DNA from: CAZZNY01 sp964655935
Lineage (GTDB): Bacteria; Patescibacteriota; Gracilibacteria; BD1-5; UBA2023
Length of the DNA stretch: 64,000 nt
Direction: 5' to 3'
Assembly (NCBI GenBank): GCA_964655935.1
Contig: CAZZNY010000001.1
Span: forward strand, 310,001-374,000
Part shown: piece after piece, positions 1-10,405 of the stretch
How positions within the stretch are numbered: the stretch's first letter is position 1
Layout: each line of letters starts with the position of its first letter
Program-made: the position numbers and the translations under genes
The notes under the pieces: generated by a model
Database searches by the model: none
Seen by the model: the letters and a program-made list of their open reading frames with translations, nothing else
What the model was told of the DNA's origin: nothing

Positions 1-1024
1 TTACCATATGAACGAGGTCTTCCGGAAAATAAGCATTTTGAAAAATCGTTTCTTTTCCGACGGAAGTCAATCACATCGCGTGACTCAATCGAATACCAGT
101 CTCAACTTCATTTTTTATACGAATAATATCTCGTTTGAAAAAGAGATTTGGTACTACATTCGCGGAAGTTTCGAGTGCTTCAAGCATCAATACTCCTGAC
201 TCCAGAAGCAAATTAAAAGAATTTATAAAGAGAATGATATTATTTTGGCGAGCAATAAAACCAAAAACCGGTAAACGAAGTGATATGTAAGAAAGAGTAA
301 GCTTTCCAATATGCGTCAATCGAAAGAAAAATGCGAATGTACCAAGTGCAAGAATCGCAAGAATCAAGATAACATAATGTCCAGTGATAAACTCTGAAAT
401 ATTCATAACAAAACGCGTAAGCGCTGGGATATCTACTCCTGTTTTTACAAATGATTCAGTAACTTTTGGGATAATAAATACCATCATAAAAGTAACCATC
501 AAAAGCGTGATGGAGATAAGGATAACCGGATAGATCATTGCTCCTCGAATCTTGGATTTTAGTTCTATGGATTCCAGCATTCTCGCATCAAGTTCGTTCA
601 AAACTCTTGGAAGCGTACCTGTCTTTTCTCAGACTTGAACGAGAGCAATAATGAGCGGATCAAAATATTTTTGGTATTGTGTCAGTGTCTCGGAAATAGA
701 AAGTCACTGATCGAGATTTTCACGAATGTCCAGAATGATTTTTTTGAGTTTCGGATTTTTTGTCTCTTTATTAAGGATGGAAAAAGCAGTCTTCATATCA
801 ACTCAACTATTCAAAAAACTCGCAAGTTTATTAATAAATCTCCATACATCTTTCTCTGAGATTCCTCCGATGACAATCTGTTTTGCAGAAGCGGCTGCAA
901 AAAGAGCTGACGGTTTTCTTCCGGTTTTTAGGGCATGTCGTGAATTCGATAATAAAGACATGAATTTCGCATTATCGAAATTTCAGTTTTTATCTACGAA
1001 GCTGTTTCAACCGAAAAAGTTCAT
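1..1024 (-). CDS. pilC: Type IV pilus / type II secretion inner-membrane platform protein (PilC/GspF family), 3' end cut by the window
   Basis: Integral membrane platform protein that couples the pilus ATPase to pilin assembly. Read on the minus strand with TGA as Gly, the frame is open for about 341 residues to the window edge. Two T2SSF-type helical domains are visible: the first ends near residue 140, with LDQG followed by LSISETL, and then QVGEKTGTL, the signature that follows the first repeat in this family. Three long hydrophobic stretches lie between about residues 150 and 240. TGA supplies conserved glycines in LDQG and QVGEKTG. The start is the first ATG (MNFFGGNSF), with an A/T-rich leader and no clear Shine-Dalgarno. 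Downstream of the pilB-like gene on the same strand, with the phosphatase gene between them. Family call is secure; assignment to pili rather than type II secretion rests on the nearby pilin. Confidence 0.9.
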
Positions 1025-1049
1025 CTGAGGGAATTAAGAATTAATTTTT

Positions 1050-3014
1050 TTAGATTTTTCCATTCTTGAATATGACATCGAGTGCTTCTCGGATAACTGT
1101 CTCATACTCTCATTTCTTATATAGATCTGCAAGGGTAAGGTATTTTCTCTGGAGTTTCTCTTCCCTCTTTTTTATGACTGTTTGATATTCGTTTGCGATC
1201 GCTTTTTCGAGATAGTATTTCATCTTCTCATGTACGAATCCTTCTCGATAGTAGTAGACGATGTCTTGTTTAAGTTTTATGTACTCTCATATTCGATAGA
1301 GTCGATCGAGTCGATCGAGTCGAACCTTCAGATCTTTATCATGTTTTTGTCGCTTAATTTCATCTGTAATTTCTTGTTTTGTTTTATTTTTAAAATTTAC
1401 TTCAACGGAGAATTTTTTCATATCCGCATCTGCAAGTAAATCTTTCAATTCTTGTTCGTCTGATATCAGATCCTTGTCCGAGTTACGAACAAAAACGAAG
1501 AGAGAAGCATCATCATCAAATGGTTTTCCTTCCTGAAAATCTGTCACCTCTTTCATAATAGATTCAAAAATCCTCTGCGGATTCATAAAGCTCGAACATA
1601 TTTTCTTGAAACTGTTTTCTAGATTTGCCATAGAATACATTTTCTGTTCTCAGTTTCTCGCTTCGATAATACCATCGGTATATCAGAGAAGTATGTCTTG
1701 ATGATTAAAACTTACTTCTTTTGGCTTAATAGAAGAGGTGTTGTTAATATATCGAACTCAGAGAGCGAGTCACCCTGGGACCACTTTTTCAGTCGTTCCT
1801 GTATCGTGCTTATAAAGAATGAGAGGATTATGCCCTGCACCGATATAACTGAGAATATTTTTTTTAGAATCCCATTCGAAGAAAACAGCAGTAATGAATG
1901 ATTTTCATTTGATTCGTTCTTTTAGATCATTATTGATCGTCATAAATAAATCCTGAAAGTTCTTAATTTTTTTCGAGTGTTCAAAAAATAACTTCGATAG
2001 TACCGCTACGGTAAATCCAGCTTGTACTCCATGTCCAGTCGCATCTCAAAAATAAAAAATAGTTCTACTATTGTCTGCCTTGTAATATCAAAAAGTATCT
2101 CAAATAATCTTATCCTTCCCCATGATTTTTCCGTAAAAATCAAAACCGTAATTTTTGAAGTCTCAAACATCTTTCGTGAGACCGCTCGAAAGAATACTAA
2201 ACATTTCATCTTCATTTACATCAATATCTCCAACTCTATCGATACTACCAGAACGCAAAAGAATCTTCTCAATACTTTGAAGAACATGTTGTCGTTTCAG
2301 ATATTCTGTTTTTTCTAGTTTTGCCAATTTCTTTTGTCGAAGATATTCTTGAAATTTTTCGACGAATCAAATTTTTTTCTTTTTATCACCCATACTATCT
2401 GCATCGACTCCGAGATCCGCTAATGTTTTATCTACTTTTTCTTTTTGTTTCTGTTCTTGTTCTGCGAGTCGCTTATTCTTATCATAGAGCTTTTGTGCTC
2501 GACTCAGTAATTTAAGGGCTGGTTTATAGTTTTGGTGTTCGTATACGATTTTTTTCACGAGACCAAGTGCTTTCGCATATTCGTGTTTTCCGAGAAAATT
2601 CTCGACATCAACCAACATCTGTTCAAGTTGAATCTTTTCTTTATCGAGACGGACCGAGTCTTCGAATCGCTGTTGATTTTTCTGAAAATTCTCTAAGATT
2701 TTCTGTAATTGTGATACGCGAACATAAACCTCCTCAAGAAAAACATTGATTTTTTGAATTTTTGCTTGTGCATTATTTGAAATCTCTTTAATATTTGAAG
2801 ATTCGAGAACATAGAGCTTCTTGAGTCCGGATTCAAAATAGGTAATTGCAGATTTATGTTTTAAGATAAGTTCATGCGCCGCCATAATTCCCTGCTTATA
2901 ATCTTTTGCTTTCTCATACGTACGAATCCATCCGAGTGCCTGATCAAAATCCTGGATCAATTTTGAATCCAAGTTCTTTTTTCTAAACAGATTACGAAGG
3001 GAAATAAGAAACAC
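1050..3014 (-). CDS. SpoIIE/RsbU-type PP2C serine phosphatase with N-terminal helical repeat region
   Basis: Predicted Mn/Mg-dependent serine/threonine phosphatase of 654 residues. Residues 1 to about 215 are charged, helical and coiled-coil or TPR-like. A SpoIIE catalytic domain follows, with GDATGHG near residue 318, AGHNPLI near 395 and GYTDGIIEA near 447, which hold the expected metal-binding aspartates. The C-terminal 180 residues are again helical (EKAIANEYQTVIKKREEKL). Eight or more TGA codons are read as Gly, including the GDATGHG glycine. The start is a GTG, because an in-frame stop lies about 20 nt upstream and no earlier ATG exists. It sits between the pilB-like and pilC-like genes on the same strand, so a role in regulating pilus assembly is possible, but this is inference. 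Substrate unknown. Confidence 0.85.
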
Positions 3015-3085
3015 GAGGGGGGAATTAAGAATTAAGAATTAAGTTTTTGTCATCCTGCGCTTCTTTTGTTATTCCAACACTTCCT

Positions 3086-3117
3086 TGTCATTCCCGCGCA
3101 GGCGGGAATCCAGGATA
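3086..3117. repeat. Dispersed palindromic REP-like repeat, left copy
   Basis: GC-rich palindrome built around CCCGCGCAGGCGGG and ending in ATCCAGGATA. It stands out against the AT-rich background. An inverted copy lies at 3449-3478 and a variant copy at 21376-21405. Confidence 0.8.
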
Positions 3118-3133
3118 ATCGATCCTCATTATA

Positions 3134-3424
3134 TTATCAAATAATTTCAGGATATAGATCTTTCCAATCTGGATTAGTAGTTTCTATGAGATTTGCCTTC
3201 CATTCTCTATTCCATTTTTTGATTCTTTTTTCTCGTTCTATAGCATCTCGAATGTCTGGGAATATATCAAAATGTACCAACATTTTTACTTCATATTTCT
3301 TTGTAAATCCATCTGCGAGTCATTCTTTGTGTTCATATACTCTCCTTATAAGATCATTTGTCACTCAGACATACAGTGTTCCGTTTCTTTTGTTTGCTAA
3401 TATGTATGTAAAATATTGCGTCAT
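3134..3424 (-). CDS. GIY-YIG nuclease-superfamily small protein (UPF0213-like)
   Basis: 96-residue single-domain GIY-YIG protein, the usual size of the stand-alone UPF0213 family. MTQYFTYILANKRNGTLYVG carries the two tyrosine strands and TNDLIRRVYEH the catalytic arginine helix; GFTKKY and LVHFD follow as in this family. TGA encodes Gly in LYVG and in EGL. No partner gene. It is the only gene between two inverted copies of the same REP-like repeat (3086-3117 and 3449-3478), which suggests a small mobile cassette. Nuclease activity is a family inference. Confidence 0.88.
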
Positions 3425-3448
3425 AGTATTTATATGGAGAATATTTTT

Positions 3449-3478
3449 ACCTGGATTCCCGCCTGCGCGGGAATGACA
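3449..3478. repeat. Dispersed palindromic REP-like repeat, right copy (inverted)
   Basis: CCTGGATTCCCGCCTGCGCGG is the reverse complement of the repeat at 3086-3117. The two copies bracket the GIY-YIG gene and overlap its 5' leader. Confidence 0.8.
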
Positions 3479-3544
3479 AAGGGTGGGGTTGAGAGAATTA
3501 CAAAGAGTATTAGGTCCAGAATGACAGATAAATTAATTCTTAAT

Positions 3545-4786
3545 TTATACAAGCTTCATCACTTCATCTACCGATGTATTTCCTGTAGCAGCTTTGAGGA
3601 TTCCGTCTTGTAGGATCGTTACCATTCAGAGTTCACATGCTTTTTGTTCGATATCGTGAACTGTAGCTTTTTCGAGGATAAGTTCGTCGAGTTCTTCTTG
3701 CATTACGAGTACTTCATGGATTGCCATTCGTCATTTGTATCCGGTATTTGCACATATTTCGCAACCACCAGGTTTTACGAATTCTATGTCTTCCACCTTA
3801 TCATCTATTACTCCATTTAAGTATCCTTGAATTTTTTTCGAGATCGGACCTGTCGGAATCTTGTGAGTTTTGCTACATTTTGAACAGATTCTCTTTACGA
3901 GTCGCTGAGAGATAATAAGTTTCAGGGCTGACGAGATCAAGAATGGCTCGACTCACATATTAATAAGTCGCTGAATCGTACCTCATGCACTGTTCGTATG
4001 GATCGTAGAGAATACGAGATGACCCGTAAGCGCCGCTTCGATCGCGAGCATCGCAGTCTCTTTATCACGGATTTCTCAGACCATGATGATATCAGGATCC
4101 TGACGAACGATCGATCGGAGTCCAGAAGCAAAATCAAATCCGACTCCTGGTTTTACTTGTGTTTGATTAATATAAGGAATATTATATTCGACTGGATCTT
4201 CGAGTGTCGTAATATTGTATTCAAGTGGATTAAATGCTTTGAGCATAGAAAACAGTGTCGTGGATTTACCGGAACCGGTAGGACCAGCTACGAGCACAAG
4301 ACCAAATTTACTTTTGAGAACGTTTCGGATTTTTTCGAGATTAAAATCAAGAAAATCTATTTTCTCCATATCGAGTCGACTCGAATCCTGTCGCAAAATA
4401 CGCATTACCACCTTCTCACCATCGACGACTGGCATAACAGAGACACGAATATCGATGAGATCATCCGCTCCACGTCTTCCTTGAAAAGCTATCTTACCGT
4501 CTTGTGGTCGCTGTTTTTCATCGATTCGTAGATTCGCGAGGATCTTGATACGCGAAAGAAGCTTCGCATACTCATCAAGAGCGATACGATCAATAAAAAT
4601 AAAGTCTCCACTCTCACGAAAACGAACCGATACACTTTCGCGTACTGGCTCTATATGAATATCAGATGATCCTGTCTCTATTGCCTCCTGGAAAAGATTA
4701 TTCGTATATTCTACGACATCTCCGAGATCAGTATTTACAGACATATTGATAAATTTTTCTGTACTTTTTGTTTTTTGTTCGAACAT
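3545..4786 (-). CDS. pilB: Type IV pilus assembly / type II secretion ATPase (PilB/GspE family), lacking the N-terminal domain
   Basis: Hexameric cytoplasmic ATPase that powers pilus extension; 413 residues. GSSDIHIEP near residue 40 starts the N2 domain, Walker A GPTGSGKST is near 167, the Asp box and Walker B run into DPDIIMVGEIRD near 240, and the His box is FSTIHTNSA. A four-cysteine zinc site (CSKC near 301 and CEIC near 342) is typical of PilB/GspE rather than PilT. TGA encodes the Gly of MVGEIRD. Family members usually have 550-570 residues, so the MshEN-type N-terminal domain is absent, a natural short form or lost. The start ATG is followed by a hydrophilic linker. In the same direction as the phosphatase and pilC-like genes. 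Confidence 0.93.
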
Positions 4787-4789
4787 AGG

Positions 4790-4835
4790 ATTTAAGTCTA
4801 TAAAGTCTAAAGTTATAAAGTCTATAAAGTTTATG
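4790..4835. repeat. Low-complexity repeat of AAAGTCTATAAAGT units, left flank of the four-helix-bundle gene
   Basis: Several imperfect copies of a TATAAAGTCTA unit. The reverse complement pattern recurs at 5214-5256 on the other side of the gene at 4845-5195. Confidence 0.6.
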
Positions 4836-4844
4836 AACTGTTGT

Positions 4845-5195
4845 TTATTTTTTAATACTCGATATGAAAGCTGAAATGAGACGAGATATCTCTATGCAAA
4901 GAGAATACAGTATATTAAATTCTTCTTCAGTTATATAATTCAACTGTTTTGCCAGATAGAACATTGATCGACATTCACCACAAGATCACTTCGCTATAAA
5001 TAAAAAATGAGTTAACTCTCAATCCGTCCTTCTTTCGAATCACTCGGCTATATTGTTTGAAATCGAAATACTTGCCCTACTGATCTGATCTTTGAATCAA
5101 AAATCCTTACACTTTCCAAATATTTGATACACCAGAATACTAAGTTCTTGTCATTTTTTCCATGACAATATATCTTCGAATTTATCTATTTTCAT
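4845..5195 (-). CDS. Four-helix-bundle protein (23S rRNA intervening-sequence / S23 family)
   Basis: 116-residue protein visible only if TGA is read as Gly. MKIDKFEDILSWKKGQELSI, then FKDQISRASISISNNIAEGF, ELTHFLFIAKGSCGE and the C-terminal helix YSLCIEISRLISAFISSI match the TIGR02436-type four-helix bundle, where the NIAEG motif is the hallmark. Members occur in rRNA intervening sequences and, in CPR genomes, as lone intergenic genes; function unknown. Flanked by opposite-facing low-complexity AAAGTCTATAAAG repeats, as if inserted between the pilin and pilus ATPase genes. Confidence 0.88.
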
Positions 5196-5213
5196 ACATA
5201 ATTTCAGTTATAG

Positions 5214-5256
5214 GGACTTTATGGACTTTCGACTTTACAGACTTTCGACTTTGTGT
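5214..5256. repeat. Low-complexity ACTTTATGGACTTTCGACTTT repeat, right flank of the four-helix-bundle gene
   Basis: Tandem GACTTT units, roughly the reverse complement of the 4790-4835 repeat. The rest of 5257-5466 is AT-rich with no gene seen. Confidence 0.6.
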
Positions 5257-5466
5257 ATCGTCACACACATTATAAGGTAAATGCTAAAAAAATGCAAATA
5301 TTTCAAATAAATTTTATTCAGCATTAAATAGACAAAAAGTAAATACTTTTTTTGACAAAATCGCACCATTATCGATAACTTTTCCTTGATTTCCTAAAAA
5401 ATAGTATACAATCACACAGAAAGCATAAATCATAACTTCTTGTTTGTCAGTTTTTACATCAATATT

Positions 5467-5495
5467 TTGACAAATAAGTTTTTTTATGGTTTAAT
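5467..5495 (+). promoter_or_regulatory. Candidate promoter of the pilin gene
   Basis: TTGACA at 5467-5472 and TTTAAT at 5490-5495 with a 17-base spacer, about 60 bases upstream of the pilin start. Sequence match only. Confidence 0.5.
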
Positions 5496-5553
5496 GATTT
5501 TACATCGGCCAAGAGCTGGTTGTATTTATTTATCTTTCTTAACTTTCTTTTTT

Positions 5554-6378
5554 ATGATTTCACAGAAAATGACTCGTAAAGGTTTCACACTCGTGGAGCT
5601 CATCGTAGTTATCACGATTCTTGCCATCCTCGCAACAATCGCATTCTTATCATTCCAGGGTTATGCATCAGACGGACGAGATGCTAAACGTCTTTCAGAT
5701 ATCAATAGTATTAGAGACAAAGTTACTCTCCAAAATGCAAATGGAGTATCTCTCCTTTCACTCGTTGGATCAGCTGCAAATGCTATAACACCAATAAGCA
5801 TTGGTGGTGCTGCTCCGGGTGCGGCTTATAATGCAGGTATTCCAAATTATACTGCACTTGATATTAAGACTGCTGATTTTAAAGATCCTCTAACTGGAGA
5901 ATATCGAGTATGAGTACATACTATTGGCCTTGGTGCATTTGAGGTTGCTGCATCTCTTGAAAATGGAGGTGGAACAAAATCAGCAAAGGTTGTAGGAAAT
6001 TATTCACCACGAACTAATATTGCCGCTGCAACTGCATGATCATCTCGTAATGCAACTGCTGCTAGTGTAACTTTTAGCACTGCAACAGCAGGTGTTGTTA
6101 CTATCGCTAGTGGTGATATGGGAAAATATCGAGTTGGTGATACTCTCACTGCTTTTGCTTCATGTGTTGCTCCTAAAATTTCCTCAATTTCAAAAGATGG
6201 TACAAAACTAACGATTGGTGCAACTTCAGGATGTACTCCACTTAATACAGCAACTGCGGTTGCAACTGATGCTCTTTATATTACAGCTGCTGAAACAGCA
6301 GGTCTTACTGCTAGACTTATGCCAACAGCCGTTCCTGCAACTGCAGTTACAAATGATGGTGCTGACCTTCCTTACTAA
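5554..6378 (+). CDS. Type IV pilin-like prepilin with N-terminal methylation motif
   Basis: Major-pilin-like protein of 274 residues. MISQKMTRKGFTLVELIVV is a textbook class III leader: cleavage is expected between K and G of RKG|FTLVE, and the mature protein starts with Phe, has Glu5 and then a hydrophobic helix to about residue 32. The globular part is rich in Ala, Thr and Gly, and one late Cys pair could form the D-region disulphide. Only two TGA codons appear in the whole gene. The leader upstream is pyrimidine-rich (CTTTCTTTTTT) without a Shine-Dalgarno. ATG at 5554 is chosen; ATG at 5569 would shorten the leader by five residues. A terminator follows directly. It probably provides the filament assembled by the PilB/PilC-like proteins. 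Confidence 0.9.
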
Positions 6379-6400
6379 TTCTTTTCTCTCGCACTTCCCA

Positions 6401-6429
6401 AAAACCCTCGGTCATTCCGAGGGTTTTTC
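6401..6429 (+). terminator. Rho-independent terminator of the pilin gene
   Basis: AAAACCCTCGG and CCGAGGGTTTT form a perfect stem around a short loop, followed by T-rich sequence. Confidence 0.85.
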
Positions 6430-6536
6430 TTTTCTTAAAATACTATCCAAAAACAATCTTCCATTTCAAACAGTTTTTCCTTTGACAAACGAGAGAAAAA
6501 AAATATTATCAGACCAGCAATATAACTATTGACAAG

Positions 6537-6932
6537 ATGGACGAATTTGTTTTCTGGTGAATTCCGATAGTCGTAATAATCGCATGATTGTGACTCGTCT
6601 GGTTTTTTAATCGACCAAAAGAATCTGGACTTACAAAATCTCAGATCAAATACTATAAAACACAAATCACACGAATCGAAAGATGATCATCGAACAGCGA
6701 GAAAATAATCAGTTATGATAAAGTGTTTGCTCATATACTGAAAGATCTTGGTTATGAATGAACCGTCGGAGATCAACTCAAGGCAAGACCAAAAGAAATC
6801 AGAAATATAGACGAAGTTTGGAGACTCCATAAAATACGAAACCGTCTCGCGCACGAACTCGCTGAAATGCGAGAATGAGAACTAAAAAAAGAAGCAAGGA
6901 ATTTTGAAAAAATTTTACTTGATATTCTCTAA
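6537..6932 (+). CDS. Membrane-anchored protein with HEPN-like RNRLAH motif
   Basis: 131 residues, seen only with TGA as Gly. MDEFVFWGIPIVVIIAGLGL is one N-terminal membrane segment with a short outside part, followed by a cytoplasmic charged helical domain. The motif KIRNRLAHEL near residue 110 resembles the R-x4-H motif of HEPN-type helical domains, so RNA binding or cleavage is possible, but this is a motif match only. Followed by the next hypothetical after 9 nt, probably the same transcript. Confidence 0.7.
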
Positions 6933-6941
6933 TTTCTCACG

Positions 6942-7463
6942 ATGGAAAACTGTTTTTCATGAAAATATGAATACTCTGGAAAAAACGCGAAACTTGGCGA
7001 CCTCGCAGAAATCATCGAAAATATGCTCAGTGAACCAGAATCTGGCGGAAGCACACTCGATGGATTCGTACGATACTATACTCGTATAAAACAGGACAGA
7101 TTCCAATATTCAGGAGAAACACGTCAAGAAAAGGAAGAAAAACTCAAAACAAGACTAAAATTCGAACTCGGTTTTCTCGCGCAAGAAATGCGAAAAAATC
7201 AAGGAAACGAAGAAAAATTCGATTATATGTGAGCTTTTATCCAGTATGGATGAGCAAGAATCCACGAACTCCTCTTTGCAAAGCTTTGAATTCCCGATCC
7301 TTTTAGAGGAAAAGAAGTAACCGAAATAAAAAAGATTGTTCAGGAATATAATGGAAGAACCGTCTCGATATTAGAGGGAAACGATGTATTCGTCACGACG
7401 AGCAAGGCACGAAGAAGAACTGGGAGCTTTATAAAAAACATGTCGATGGCTGCAAGTGCATAA
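6942..7463 (+). CDS. Hypothetical cytoplasmic protein
   Basis: 173 residues, no domain recognised. Mostly charged and helical, with no signal or membrane segment. Internal TGA codons (for example YMGAF, QYGGAR and KLGIP) sit in plausible glycine positions and the frame stays open, supporting a real gene. It starts 9 nt after the HEPN-like gene and ends 23 nt before the next one, so these three likely form an operon. Confidence 0.65.
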
Positions 7464-7486
7464 TGATTAAAAACTTTATATAAAAA

Positions 7487-7993
7487 ATGTTGGATTTTTC
7501 AAAAGATACTTCAAATACAATACCAGCAACATTTACTATTGCTGGTATTGTTAATCGTTTTTGAGATGATATCAATGCTTGGATAGAGCGAGCTCTTCCT
7601 GGAGTTATTGCCCATAGAACAGGAATGATCGGAGATAAAAAAGAAATCACGAGAATCGAAGGTTTGTTTCGATTCGAAATACTGCAAATGTATCAAATCA
7701 TTACATCGAAAGACTTCAAGATCGAGCGCTTGTCAGATTTCTCAACACTTCTTACTCGCTGGCAAGACGTACTTTTTACCCCTGAGGAAATAGTACAACT
7801 TCAAACACTTATAAACGAAGGAAATGGAAAGATCGATACAGCATATCAAACTACAGAAAAACACAGAAACCTAGTAAGTAAAGTATTTGATTCACTCGAA
7901 CAAGACGCCCTCACTTTTACTCGTCCAATAAGAAATCTACTAAGAGATATTCGATATAGAACATATAATCTGCTCGAAAATATGCACTATTAA
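7487..7993 (+). CDS. Hypothetical protein
   Basis: 168 residues, one in-frame TGA (NRFGDD). N-terminal half carries a mildly hydrophobic TFTIAGIVNRF segment; the rest is helical and charged. No known motif. Its last codons overlap the convergent nth gene by four bases. Confidence 0.65.
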
Positions 7994-8637
7994 ATGATAT
8001 TTTTCTTGTAATAATCACATATATTTTTTAATTTACATTCTGGACATTTTGGCTTTCTCGCCACACAGACATATCGACCGAAAAGCACCATCGCATGATG
8101 GGCTTTTTTCTTTTGTTCCGTCGAGAAGACGATATCGAGCGCTTTGTCAGTTTGCTCTGGGGTTTTTGTCTTTACGAGACCGATGCGGTTACTGATACGA
8201 TGGACGTGAGTATCTACTGCAACCAGTGGTGCATCATAGAGTACAGAAAGAATAACTTTTGCCGTCTTAATACCGACACCAGGAAGTTTCACAAGTTTTT
8301 CGAGAGTATCGGGAATTACGCCTAGAAATTCTTTCTCAAGTACTTCCCCACTTTGTTTGATGTATTTTGCCTTGTTACGATAATAATTCACATATTTTAC
8401 ATATTCTTCGATCTCTGATTGCATCAAATTCAAAATATCTTTCGGTTCACGAATTATCTTGAATAACGCTGGCGTAATACGATTCACCTGTTTGTCAGTC
8501 GACTGAGCCGAGAGAATCACTGCAATCATTAACTGAAATGGAGTCTCATAAAAAAGCTCAGTCTTGAGATCAGGATCGGCAACCGACGAGCGAATAAGTT
8601 CGAGGATTTGTGCGATTTGCGTTTTGGTTTTCGACAT
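7990..8637 (-). CDS. nth: Endonuclease III (base-excision DNA glycosylase/AP lyase)
   Basis: Removes oxidised pyrimidines and cleaves the abasic site. 215 residues, the normal size. The helix-hairpin-helix is LPGVGIKTAKVIL, with the catalytic Lys in it; the catalytic Asp is in VAVDTHVHRI. The C-terminal 4Fe-4S cluster motif is complete, with C-x6-C-x2-C-x5-C in CVARKPKCPECKLKNIC. No TGA codons. Convergent with the preceding gene, sharing the terminal TTA/TAA bases. Confidence 0.96.
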   Translation of the reverse strand: MSKTKTQIAQILELIRSSVADPDLKTELFYETPFQLMIAVILSAQSTDKQVNRITPALFKIIREPKDILNLMQSEIEEYVKYVNYYRNKAKYIKQSGEVLEKEFLGVIPDTLEKLVKLPGVGIKTAKVILSVLYDAPLVAVDTHVHRISNRIGLVKTKTPEQTDKALDIVFSTEQKKKAHHAMVLFGRYVCVARKPKCPECKLKNICDYYKKNII

Positions 8638-8822
8638 GTAAATTATTTTGTATAAATAAAATAAGCTACTTTCCTAGCACGATATTAAAGATTGTTTCGA
8701 TTATATGTTATTACTTATGGATTACAATAGTTCAAGTATTAAAATCATTTAAACAACAATTATTGTATATATTTACAAAAACAATATACTTAAAAAAATC
8801 TAAAAAACTAATAACCCGCCGC

Positions 8823-9374
8823 ATGTCACTATTGGAACACGAATCAAAACATTCGAGTATCATCGCAATATTACTTATGGTATTTATCGGATACATGTGA
8901 TACTTATCATGGACCGCACACTACACGCTATTCTTTACTGGCGTTCGAGGCATTATCGTAGCCATACACGAATGATGACACTTGCTCTTCTGATTATTTG
9001 GCAATATGTTTATGAAAGTCGCATGAGGAACTATTACACAGCTTATGATTCCTTGGTTAATCGGTTATTCTTTTTATAGACAGGAAGATCACCTTTGAAT
9101 TGCATTTATCATCTGATGGACCGGCTTGAACTTTTTTGATATGGCTCCGTACGTTCAAGATGCGATAGAATGAAGACTTCCCCTCTTGATGCTTTTCTGA
9201 AAAAATATTCCCGTAATACATGACTGGAGCTATATGTTCACACAAACAAACTCACTCGAGTATGCACATCCGATTGCGCAAGGACTTTGGATACTCGGAG
9301 TCATTACTATTATGATATCCTTTCTCTATTCTTGACTTCTTATCGTTAATCGATGGAGAAATAATAATTACTAG
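8823..9374 (+). CDS. Predicted M50-like membrane zinc metalloprotease
   Basis: 183-residue multi-pass membrane protein. The HEGGH motif near residue 50 lies at the start of a transmembrane helix (AIHEGGHLLFGLFGN), as in site-2-protease-like M50 enzymes; both glycines of HEGGH are TGA. Other membrane segments are at about residues 13-30, 72-88, 93-108 and 160-176. A later HDW might supply a third metal ligand; the classical NPDG or LDG motif is not obvious. Nine or more TGA codons. It sits divergently from nth and its substrate is unknown. Confidence 0.7.
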
Positions 9375-9432
9375 AAAGCGCTTATCATTCCCCATCCGCG
9401 CTGTAGCGGACAATAGCGAATCAGTCGTGGTA

Positions 9433-9460
9433 GATCCCCGGGTCAAGCCCGAGGATGACG
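9433..9460. repeat. Dispersed palindromic repeat (GATCCCCGGGTCAAGCCCGAGG core)
   Basis: Inverted relative to the copy at 22253-22282. A second partial copy, CCCGAGGATGACGTGCTG, follows immediately. A common type of intergenic REP-like unit. Confidence 0.75.
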
Positions 9461-9506
9461 TGCTGAAGTGCCCGAGGATGACGTGCTGCATTCAGTATGA
9501 CGTGCC

Positions 9507-9538
9507 TTGTAACTTTGTAACCATGTAACCTTGTAACT
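9507..9538. repeat. 32-base repeat of GTAAC units, copy 1
   Basis: Made of four degenerate TTGTAACTT/TGTAACC units. An identical 32-base copy in the same orientation is at 12139-12170 and a diverged inverted one near 61548. Confidence 0.8.
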
Positions 9539-9543
9539 AATTT

Positions 9544-10344
9544 ATGCTCTTCGATACCCACTCTCACATCTATTTCGAGCCACTTGATTCTCAGGAATCG
9601 GATATTTTGGCGAGAATGTGAGAAAATAATATCTCCCATGCTGTGCAAATCTGATGTAATCCAGAATCAAATCTTCTCGCGCTCGAGCTCGCTAAAAAAT
9701 ATCCGCATCTTCCAGCGACTGTCGGAATCCATCCAACTGATGGACAAGAATATACTTCCGAAGCTATTGATCGTGAGTTTTTTACACTAGATAAAATCAT
9801 CTCAGAGAATAGACAATTTATCGTCGGAATATGAGAAACTGGCCTTGATTATTTTCATCTCACCGATGAATCTCAGAAACAAGTTCAGAGCGAACTTTTC
9901 ATACGTCACATCGAGCTCGCAAAAAAACACGATCTTCCGATCATTATCCACTGTCGAGATGCACGAGATGATATGTTCGAACTTATTAAAAAAACCTGAT
10001 TGAAACAATTTGTTTTGCATTGTTATAGTGAAGATCTCGAATTCGCGCAAAAAATACTAGATTATTCTTCTGAGGCGTATTTCGGTTTTTCTGGTATCGT
10101 CACTTATAAAAATGCAATAAAAGTACAGGGAACTGCAGCACAAATTCCACTCAATCGGATATTAATCGAGACTGACGCTCCATTTCTCGCGCCACAGCCA
10201 GTCAGATGACAAGTGAACGAACCAAGTTTTGTACGTTTTATTCTCGAAAAAATCCAAGAACTCAGAACCGAATCTCCTGAAAAAATTGAAGAAACAATCT
10301 ACGAAAATTCGCTCAGATTTTATAAAATAAAAAACGAAAAATAA
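9544..10344 (+). CDS. tatD: TatD-family metal-dependent DNase
   Basis: 266-residue TIM-barrel hydrolase. Metal ligands are in the usual places: DTHSH at residues 4-8, GETGLDYF for the bridging Glu, IIIHCRDA, VLHCYSED, and ETDAPFLAP for the catalytic Asp. TGA encodes Gly in GIGETGLDY. ATG lies six bases after the 32-base GTAAC repeat. Family members act as 3'-5' exonucleases or deoxyribonucleases; the exact substrate here is not known. Confidence 0.93.
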
Positions 10345-10405
10345 TTTGATTTTCAAAAAACAATAGCCTACAATCAGTCTACAAATTATAACTAATTTCC
10401 TGACT

